A DNA stretch of 8,653 nt from Gemmatimonadota bacterium (GTDB lineage Bacteria > Gemmatimonadota > Gemmatimonadetes > Longimicrobiales > Gaopeijiaceae), in assembly GCA_026713345.1 (NCBI GenBank), contig JAPOOQ010000202.1, positions 1 through 8,653 on the forward strand, given 5' to 3'. A program made the position numbers and the translations under genes. Under the pieces are notes generated by a model. It ran no database searches. It had not been told where the DNA came from and worked only from the letters and a program-made list of their open reading frames with translations. Shown here in pieces: positions 1-5,078 of this stretch. Within the stretch, counting starts at the first letter, position 1; each line of letters starts with the position of its first letter.

Positions 1-204
1 ATCCTCCTCCACGTCGAAGCCTGCAACCCGCGCCGACCCGTTCGTCGGCTTGATCATGCAGGTGAGGATCTTCACGGTGGTCGACTTGCCGGCGCCGTTG
101 GGCCCCAGGAATCCGACGATCTCGCCCGGCTCCACCCGCAGATCGAGGTCCCTGACGGCGACCGTCGTGCCGAAGGTGCGCGTCAGGCCTTCCGTCTCGA
201 TCAT
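1..204 (-). CDS. ABC transporter ATP-binding protein, N-terminal part (runs off the left edge)
   Basis: Only the first 68 codons are in the window, and the frame is still open at base 1. The visible part is the start of an ABC ATPase domain: a beta-strand opening with an aromatic/Gly pair (F11, G12) followed by the Walker A P-loop GPNGAGKST at residues 34-42, whose K40 and S41 bind ATP phosphate and Mg. The text just after it (TVKILTCMIKPTNGSARVAG) is typical of ABC-2/multidrug-type exporters that energise a separate membrane subunit at the inner membrane. The Q-loop, signature motif and Walker B lie outside, so substrate and subfamily cannot be told. ATG at 204 is fixed by a very strong Shine-Dalgarno run 7 bases upstream. 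The gene follows slt by about 74 bases in the same direction, so it may be co-transcribed or start a new unit. ABC identity is certain; the transport role is inferred. Confidence 0.93.
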   Translation of the reverse strand, partial: MIETEGLTRTFGTTVAVRDLDLRVEPGEIVGFLGPNGAGKSTTVKILTCMIKPTNGSARVAGFDVEED

Positions 205-211
205 TCGTCAT

Positions 212-221
212 CCTCCTCCTT
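212..221 (-). promoter_or_regulatory. Strong ribosome binding site of the ABC ATPase gene
   Basis: On the minus strand this reads AAGGAGGAGG and ends 7 bases before the ATG at 204. It is the best Shine-Dalgarno match in the window. An ATG overlapping its downstream edge (bases 209-211) is out of frame with the P-loop protein, so 204 is the start. Confidence 0.8.
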
Positions 222-278
222 GGAGCGGGGGTCCCGGGACACAATGCCTGTCGAATGCAGCGGGATCCCTGCCCTACG

Positions 279-2648
279 CTACTCGGGGGTCGTGCCGCCG
301 CTGCCGTAGAGCCAGCGGTACAGCGCCCTGTTCCTTGTTACGTTCTTGACGTAGCCTCTCGTCTCCGCGAAGGGAATCCGCTCCGTGAAGCGCTCCGCGT
401 CGGCGGCCTCGGGCATGCGCCGCCAGCGGTTGGCCCGGGTGGGACCGGCGTTGTAGGCCGACAGGAAGAGGGGGACGTCTCCGTCGTAGCGCTCGAACAG
501 CTCGGCCAGGAAGCGCGTGCCCAGATGGACGTTCACCTCGGCGTTCTCGAGCGTCTCGGTGGTGAAGTCGCGCACCCCGCTCGCACGCGCCAGCTGTCTG
601 CCGGTTGCCGGCATGACCTGCATCAGGCCGATCGCGCCGGCGGGCGAGACGATCGATGGGTGGAAGGCGCTCTCCTGCCGCACCAGGCCCGCCACCAGCC
701 AGGGGTCCAGACCCAGTTCTTCGGCGCGCGAGGTGAGCAGGTCCCGGTAGGGGAAGGGGTAGACGACGCGCAGCAGCGCACAGTCCCACTCCCGCCCCCG
801 GTCGCGCAGCTCCCGGCCCATGCGGATGCCGTCGATCGGGTAGCCGGCCGCGTTGAGGGCGGTGCCGAGCCTGAGCAGGAGTTCATCGGAGTCCCACACG
901 GCGGTTCTCATGGCGTCGATGTGGGCCTCGGCGCCGTCCTCGAGGCCGGCTTCCTGCAGGGTCGCAAGCACCTCCAGCTGACGCGCCAGCCAGTCGGGAG
1001 GGGGTGGTACGAGGCAGCCCTGCGGGGGAGCGCCGAAGGGGGATGCGGTAGCGTCGTCGGGTGCCGCCAGGGTGTCGCCGCGACCGGCCAGGAAGCCGTA
1101 GTACGAATAGGGGCTCTCGCGGCGGAGTCGGTCCAGCCACTCGGCAGCCCGGGCGGCGTCGCCGGCGGCCTGGGCGGCGCGCGCGCCCCAGTAGCTCGCC
1201 TCCTCCCAGCGCCTGCCGTTCGGGAACTCCTCCAGGTAGGCGCCGTAGACCTCAGCGGCGGCCTCTTGCTCGTCGCGGCCCAGGTGGATCTGCGCCCAGC
1301 GCATCCGCGACAGCCCGGCCCGGTCCGCCCCGGATGACATCGACACGACCTGCCGGTAGTGCTCGATCGCGTCGTCGAGGCGGCCCGCGTCCTGGTGGTC
1401 GTCCGCGCGGAAGAAGATGACGTCCAGCGCCCCGGAGCTGGCCGGGTAGCGCTCCACGAGCCACCCCTGCACGGTGCGGGCGTCGCCGTGCCGCCCCTGC
1501 CGGGCCCGAACAGCCGCCCACTCCCGCAGGGCGGTGGCCGCGACGGCGGGGTCGTCCGACTCGGCCAGCGGCCGGTACGCGGTGATGGCGGCGGCGAGCG
1601 CACCGCTGCCGGTGAAGGCGCGAGCCTCGGCGAGGCGCTCCCGCTCGGTAAGGACGCCGCCCCGCTCGGCCACGAGGCGCCAGGCGATCACCGCCGTGCC
1701 GAACTCCCCGCCGCCGGCGTGGGCGCGCGCGACGAGGCGCAGGACATCCGGGCCGGAGTCTTCCGCAACCCTCCAGTGGGCCTTCGCGGCGGCGAGCGCC
1801 GCTGCTCCGCTGGTAGTCTCGCGCAGGAGAGCCTCCATCGCGTCGACGGCGCCCGTCGAGTCCCCCAGTGCAAGTCTGTAGCGCCACTGCCTGGCGAGAA
1901 ACGGAACGCGGGGCGGTGCATCCCCACTCTCCGCGGCCTCTGCGCGCGCCAGCGCCTCAAGGGCCCTCGCCGTGTCTCCCGCGTCCGCCCAGGCGTCCGA
2001 CTCCAATGACCAGCCTCGTCGGCGCACCGCCGGGTCCGCGATCAGCGCCAGCGCCGCCGGCACCGCCTCCGCACGGCCCTGCTCTGCATGCGCCCGGGCC
2101 ACCGCGAGCGCGGCCCAGCCAGCCACCACCGGAGAACGGGTCCGCAGTTCTTCCAGCACGGGCAAGGCTTCCTCCGGTGAGGCCCCGTCGGCCAGCAGGA
2201 CCGCCAGGCGCGCACCGGCCACCAGCGTCTCGCGGGTGTCCGTGCCGGTGGCGGCGAGGAAGCGCCGAAGGTCGGCCGCCGCCCCCGTCCTGTCGCCGGC
2301 GGCTCCGCGCGAGATCCCCAGCAGGTACCAAACCCGGGGAGGAGCCTGGGCGGTGTCGATGCTGCCCGCCGAGAGCGCCGCCACCGCCCCGTTCCAGTTC
2401 TTCCACCCGGCCTCCGCGTTGGCCAGCACCATGCGCGCGGCGAGCGGGGCGGAAGCGATCGGCTCCAGATGGGCCCGCAACGCCAGACTGGCCCTCCAGT
2501 AGCGACCATCGGCGAGGTGGTGGCGCACCGAATCCGGCAGGGCGGCATCCGCCGCGCCGGAGTAGGTTTCCTGCCCCGAGAGGGTCGGGGGTATGCAAAC
2601 GGCGGCGAGAGCGGCCGCAATCACCAACCGTGCGGCCGCTCTCGCCAT
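279..2648 (-). CDS. Slt70-like soluble lytic murein transglycosylase with long helical-repeat N-terminal part
   Basis: This is a periplasmic peptidoglycan-cleaving enzyme. Family members cut the MurNAc-GlcNAc bond to give 1,6-anhydro ends. From ATG 2648 the protein has 789 residues. It starts with a signal peptide (MARAAARLVIAAALAAVC, likely cleavage near LSG-QE at about residue 25). Next comes a long Ala/Arg-rich helical stretch (about 30-600) resembling TPR-like solenoids, with a SPYSYYGFLAGR segment typical of the Slt70 linker. The C-terminal SLT domain has the catalytic glutamate in QESAF (E659), GLMQVMPAT (674-682) and AYNAGP (731-736). E. coli Slt70 is about 645 residues, so the solenoid is longer here. 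A TTG at 2690 in the same frame would overlap the exbB-like stop by four bases (TTGA) and add 14 residues. I prefer the ATG because it gives a normal signal peptide, but neither start has a good Shine-Dalgarno. The residue before C18 (V) does not fit a lipobox. It probably shares the transcript of the ExbB-like gene. Confidence 0.93.
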   Translation of the reverse strand: MARAAARLVIAAALAAVCIPPTLSGQETYSGAADAALPDSVRHHLADGRYWRASLALRAHLEPIASAPLAARMVLANAEAGWKNWNGAVAALSAGSIDTAQAPPRVWYLLGISRGAAGDRTGAAADLRRFLAATGTDTRETLVAGARLAVLLADGASPEEALPVLEELRTRSPVVAGWAALAVARAHAEQGRAEAVPAALALIADPAVRRRGWSLESDAWADAGDTARALEALARAEAAESGDAPPRVPFLARQWRYRLALGDSTGAVDAMEALLRETTSGAAALAAAKAHWRVAEDSGPDVLRLVARAHAGGGEFGTAVIAWRLVAERGGVLTERERLAEARAFTGSGALAAAITAYRPLAESDDPAVAATALREWAAVRARQGRHGDARTVQGWLVERYPASSGALDVIFFRADDHQDAGRLDDAIEHYRQVVSMSSGADRAGLSRMRWAQIHLGRDEQEAAAEVYGAYLEEFPNGRRWEEASYWGARAAQAAGDAARAAEWLDRLRRESPYSYYGFLAGRGDTLAAPDDATASPFGAPPQGCLVPPPPDWLARQLEVLATLQEAGLEDGAEAHIDAMRTAVWDSDELLLRLGTALNAAGYPIDGIRMGRELRDRGREWDCALLRVVYPFPYRDLLTSRAEELGLDPWLVAGLVRQESAFHPSIVSPAGAIGLMQVMPATGRQLARASGVRDFTTETLENAEVNVHLGTRFLAELFERYDGDVPLFLSAYNAGPTRANRWRRMPEAADAERFTERIPFAETRGYVKNVTRNRALYRWLYGSGGTTPE

Positions 2649-2665
2649 TCCCGTTTGTCTTGTCA

Positions 2666-2679
2666 GGCTGTGGTCAGCC
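2666..2679 (-). other. Small hairpin between the exbB-like gene and slt
   Basis: On the minus strand GGCTG-ACCA-CAGCC forms a perfect 5-bp stem with a 4-base loop. It lies in the 38 bases between the exbB-like stop (2687-2689) and the slt ATG (2648). No T-run follows, so it is not a standard terminator. If the TTG at 2690 is the real slt start, the hairpin lies inside the coding sequence. It may be chance in GC-rich DNA. Confidence 0.35.
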
Positions 2680-2686
2680 CGTGGAG

Positions 2687-3394
2687 TCAAGCCCCGCCAG
2701 CTCTGCCGGCCTGCATGGCGAACAGCGCGTCGATCATCTTCTGGGCCGACTCCTCCATGTCGATCACGAGGTGGTCGATCCGGGAGACGAAGAAGTTGTG
2801 CGCGATGCTCACCGGGATCGCGATGGCCAGCCCGGCAGCGGTCGTGGTCAGCGCGATCTTGATCCCCTCCGCCACCGTCACCGCGTCCACCTCGCCCGCG
2901 AGCTCGATGGCCTGGAAGGCGGCGATCATCCCGATAACGGTACCGAGGAAGCCCAGCAGCGGCGCCACGTTGGTGAGTGTCGCCAGAACCACCAGTCCGC
3001 TCTCCAGCTTCGAGAGCTCGATCAGTCCCTGGTTCTCGATCGCCTTCATGACCCGGTCGGTGCCCTCGTCGCGCCGCTCCAGCCCCGCATGCAGGATGTT
3101 GGCGGCGGGAGAGTTGGATTCGCGCGTTACCTCGAGCGCCTCCTTGACCTGCTGTTGGGCGAGCAGCTCATCGACTTCACGCAGAATTCTCTTCGTGGAA
3201 CCGCCCTTCCGGAGGATGTCGATCAACTTCCAGATGATCACGATGACCCCCACCACGATGCAGAGCCCCAGGGGCCACCGCATGTCGCCGGCGTCCTCCC
3301 AGGACTGGGCCATCTGCTCCATGAAGGTGAGTTCGGGGCCTTCCACCCCCGGAAGTTGAAGGAATGCGGCGTACACGTTCATCAAGCTGGCCAA
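2687..3394 (-). CDS. MotA/TolQ/ExbB-family proton channel protein
   Basis: The 235-residue inner-membrane protein belongs to the ExbB/TolQ/MotA superfamily, whose members form proton-driven channels with an ExbD/TolR/MotB partner and power outer-membrane import, envelope constriction or flagella. Three membrane segments are visible: about 40-60, 134-163 and 178-203. A long charged cytoplasmic part (about 62-130) lies between the first two, as in ExbB/TolQ. The family core is clear: APLLGFLGTVIGM (144-156) in the second helix and ALTTTAAGLAIAIP (181-194) in the third. The start is TTG at 3394 because a GGGAGG sits 5 bases upstream; the in-frame ATG at 3382 would be 17 bases away. Its own promoter candidate lies about 100 bases upstream. 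The next gene is a lytic transglycosylase, not the usual ExbD/TolR partner, so the exact role (TolQ-like, ExbB-like or other) is open. Confidence 0.93.
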   Translation of the reverse strand: MASLMNVYAAFLQLPGVEGPELTFMEQMAQSWEDAGDMRWPLGLCIVVGVIVIIWKLIDILRKGGSTKRILREVDELLAQQQVKEALEVTRESNSPAANILHAGLERRDEGTDRVMKAIENQGLIELSKLESGLVVLATLTNVAPLLGFLGTVIGMIAAFQAIELAGEVDAVTVAEGIKIALTTTAAGLAIAIPVSIAHNFFVSRIDHLVIDMEESAQKMIDALFAMQAGRAGGA

Positions 3395-3399
3395 GGAAA

Positions 3400-3405
3400 C
3401 CTCCC
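3400..3405 (-). promoter_or_regulatory. Ribosome binding site that selects the TTG start of the ExbB-like gene
   Basis: The minus strand reads GGGAGG here, 5 bases before TTG at 3394 and 17 bases before the in-frame ATG at 3382. The spacing favours the TTG start. Confidence 0.6.
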
Positions 3406-3440
3406 GATTTCAATCCAGTGCTGATGGTAGTTGTTGGACG

Positions 3441-3460
3441 CGCGACCTCGCGCGACCTCG
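3441..3460. repeat. Perfect tandem repeat of a 10-mer in the ExbB-like gene leader
   Basis: CGCGACCTCG occurs twice head to tail (3441-3450 and 3451-3460). It lies between the predicted transcription start (about 3493) and the start codon at 3394. Each copy is partly self-complementary through CGCG. Immediately upstream in the transcript, 3467-3481 can form a 5-bp GGGGC/GCCCC stem with a 5-base loop. No T-run follows on the minus strand, so it does not look like a terminator. Role unknown; possibly a structured 5' leader or a replication-slippage duplication. Confidence 0.5.
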
Positions 3461-3499
3461 GATTCTGGGGCCTGCCGCCCCGTATCGCAACGGCTTGCC

Positions 3500-3528
3500 A
3501 TAATGTGGCGCATTCGCGGTACTGTCAA
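3500..3528 (-). promoter_or_regulatory. Sigma70-like promoter for the ExbB-like gene and slt
   Basis: On the minus strand a perfect -35 TTGACA (3528-3523) is followed by a 17-base spacer and a -10 CATTAT (3505-3500, 4 of 6 matches to TATAAT). It reads toward the ExbB-like gene and predicts a start near 3493 and a leader of about 100 bases. The TGA inside TTGACA is the stop codon of the lipM-like gene. The spacing and the perfect -35 are strong for such GC-rich DNA, but no experiment supports it. Confidence 0.55.
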
Positions 3529-4349
3529 CCCTGGCGCGTGCGCCGCCACGTCCATGTCGCCGAACCGTACCTGTCCTGTAGTTCGGTCGCCAGCGTTCGT
3601 TCCTCGTCCGTCAAGGCGCCCTGTGCCCAATCTCCACCCAATGCACGGGCGAATCCATGGCTGAATGCGTCGACGAGACGCTCCCACCCCGGCGCCTCCC
3701 CCAGCACCTCCGTCAGCGTGATCGCATGGGTCGGTGCGTCCCGCTGGCCGCCGCGGCTGCCGTTGCCGAGGGTGGAAGCTCCGTTCCCCTGCATACCCTC
3801 CAGCAACGCGGTTTGGTCCGACCTCAGCAGTACGGAACCGTGCTGGAGCACCGCTCCCCCGATGCGCACCTGCGCGCTTCCCACGAGCTTGCGGCCCCGC
3901 ACCACCACTTCGCCCTCGGCCGGCTCCAGAAAGCAGGGCCCCGCGTCGGGCGGCAGCGCCCTTCCTGCCGCCGCCACCGCGTCGACGCCCAGGAGCCGCA
4001 ATCCCTGCACAAGCCCCTCGTTCACCTTCCGGTACGCCTGGCGCGGGCCCCCGCAGGCACGCGCCGGCAGGACCGCCGCATAGGTCAGCTCGCGGTCGTG
4101 GATCACCGCGCGCCCTCCGGTCGGGCGGCGCACCACACCGATCTCCGGATGGAGGCGCAGGAAGTCGCGGTATCGCGCGGTGACCGGCTCGTTGCGCCCA
4201 AGCGATAGCGTCGCGGGCGACCAGCGGTAGAAGCGCACGGTCCCCGTCCCGGGCCGCAACGCCTGCGCAAGCGCGTGGTCCCGGGCCATGTTGGCCGCGC
4301 CGGACAGCGCCCCGTCCGAGACGATCCGCCACGACAGGCCCGGTTCCAT
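3525..4349 (-). CDS. lipM: LipM/LplA-family lipoyl-attachment enzyme, probable octanoyltransferase
   Basis: This is a cytoplasmic biotin/lipoate ligase-fold enzyme of 274 residues from ATG 4349. Family members attach an octanoyl or lipoyl group to a lysine of carrier proteins such as GcvH and E2 subunits. Visible motifs are VVRRPTGGRAVIH (72-84, the RRxxGGxxV(F/I)H signature), PCF with C139, GRKLVGSAQ with lysine K154, and LQHGS (H170). The cysteine-containing CF segment and the absence of a C-terminal accessory domain match Bacillus LipM/LipL transferases of similar length, not ATP-dependent E. coli-type LplA. LipM (octanoyl-ACP to GcvH) and LipL (GcvH to E2) cannot be separated by eye; linkage to gcvH favours LipM. 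A TTG at 4361 would add four residues. Neither start has a clear Shine-Dalgarno, and the ATG matches the usual family N-terminus. It starts 29 bases after the hydrolase stop, so it is probably translated from the gcv transcript. Its stop codon lies inside the next promoter. Confidence 0.88.
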   Translation of the reverse strand: MEPGLSWRIVSDGALSGAANMARDHALAQALRPGTGTVRFYRWSPATLSLGRNEPVTARYRDFLRLHPEIGVVRRPTGGRAVIHDRELTYAAVLPARACGGPRQAYRKVNEGLVQGLRLLGVDAVAAAGRALPPDAGPCFLEPAEGEVVVRGRKLVGSAQVRIGGAVLQHGSVLLRSDQTALLEGMQGNGASTLGNGSRGGQRDAPTHAITLTEVLGEAPGWERLVDAFSHGFARALGGDWAQGALTDEERTLATELQDRYGSATWTWRRTRQG

Positions 4350-4378
4350 CGACCGTCTCAAGCCCGGGGGTCAGTCCG

Positions 4379-5062
4379 TCACGGGACGAACACGTCACCC
4401 GGCTGCATCACCTCGACGCGGGCGCGTTCCCCCACCAGATCGGCGAAGTACCCGGGATCCTGCTCGATCAGCGGCCACGTGTTGTAGTGCACGGGAATCA
4501 CCACCCTCGGTTCGATGAACCCGACCGCCTCGACCGCATCCTCCGGTCCCATCGTGAAGTTGTCGCCGATGGGCAGGATCGCCACGTCCACCTTGCCGCG
4601 CAGAAGCTGCATGTCGAGCAGGAGCGCCGTGTCGCCTGCGTGGTAGATCCGCTTGCCGTCGAGGTGCATCAGGAATCCCCCCGGCACGGTGGTGAACTGG
4701 CCGGTCACATCGCCGTGGACCTGCCCGCCGTGCAGGGCCGCGGTCATCTTCACCCGTCCGAAGGGGAAGTCGAAGCCGCCGCCGATATGCATCGGATGGC
4801 CATCGATCCCCTGGGTCTCTGCGAAGGAGACGATCTCGAAGGTGGAGATCAGGGTGGCCCCGGTCTCCCGACACAGGGGGATTGCGTCGACGAAGTGGTC
4901 GTAGTGCCCGTGCGTGCACAGCACGTAGTCCACCTTGCCCACGTCGGCGCGCTTGATGTCCGACACCGGGTTGTCGTCGAAGAAGGGGTCGATCACGAGC
5001 CGGGTACCGTCGTCCGTCTCGACTGTGAAGGTCGATTGCCCATGAAATGTCAGCTTGGCCAC
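4379..5062 (-). CDS. UPF0173/UlaG-like metal-dependent hydrolase (metallo-beta-lactamase fold)
   Basis: The 227-residue cytoplasmic protein is a close match in motif order to the UPF0173 family (Bacillus YtkL type), related to the lactonase UlaG. Metal ligands are visible: THGHYDH (H51, H53, D55, H56), H111, D144 in HAGDTAL and H192 in PVHYNTW. The family hallmarks HPMHIGG (89-95), LPIGDNFTMGPEDA (163-176) and IEQDP (199-203) are all present, so the enzyme looks complete and active. The natural substrate of UPF0173 proteins is not established to my knowledge. The start is GTG at 5062, with AAGGAG 9 bases upstream, directly after the gcvP stop. Sitting between gcvP and lipM on one transcript, it may act on a thioester, amide or lactone linked to lipoate, glycine or C1 metabolism, or it may be a housekeeping repair enzyme. 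This is guesswork from position only. Confidence 0.92.
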   Translation of the reverse strand: MAKLTFHGQSTFTVETDDGTRLVIDPFFDDNPVSDIKRADVGKVDYVLCTHGHYDHFVDAIPLCRETGATLISTFEIVSFAETQGIDGHPMHIGGGFDFPFGRVKMTAALHGGQVHGDVTGQFTTVPGGFLMHLDGKRIYHAGDTALLLDMQLLRGKVDVAILPIGDNFTMGPEDAVEAVGFIEPRVVIPVHYNTWPLIEQDPGYFADLVGERARVEVMQPGDVFVP

Positions 5063-5071
5063 CTGCTTGGT

Positions 5072-5077
5072 CTCCTT
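5072..5077 (-). promoter_or_regulatory. Ribosome binding site of the UPF0173 hydrolase
   Basis: The minus strand reads AAGGAG here, 9 bases before the GTG at 5062 and one base after the gcvP TAG (5081-5079). It fixes the GTG start and indicates tight coupling to gcvP. Confidence 0.7.
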
Positions 5078-5078
5078 G

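Noticed and set aside
231..240. Palindrome GTCCCGGGAC between slt and the ABC ATPase gene as terminator or operator
   Set aside because: No loop or T-run; such self-complementary 10-mers are common in GC-rich DNA.
255..1337. Plus-strand open frame of about 360 codons opposite the SLT catalytic domain
   Set aside because: The minus strand carries the catalytic Glu, GLMQVMPAT and AYNAGP motifs; the plus frame is its shadow.
2595..2648. Lipoprotein signal in the Slt N-terminus (cysteine 18)
   Set aside because: The residue before the cysteine is Val and the hydrophobic core continues past it, so the lipobox rule is not met.
1868..3424. Plus-strand open frame of about 518 codons over slt and the channel gene
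   Set aside because: It spans two well-supported minus-strand genes and their junction, begins with Pro/Arg-rich nonsense and shows no domain.
3467..3481. Rho-independent terminator after lipM
   Set aside because: The stem is only 5 bp and no T-run follows on the minus strand; it lies downstream of the next gene's promoter.
3382..4398. Minus-strand open frame of about 338 codons across lipM and the promoter region
   Set aside because: It is Gly/Arg/Ala-rich and runs in the wrong frame over the LipM motifs and the intergenic promoter.
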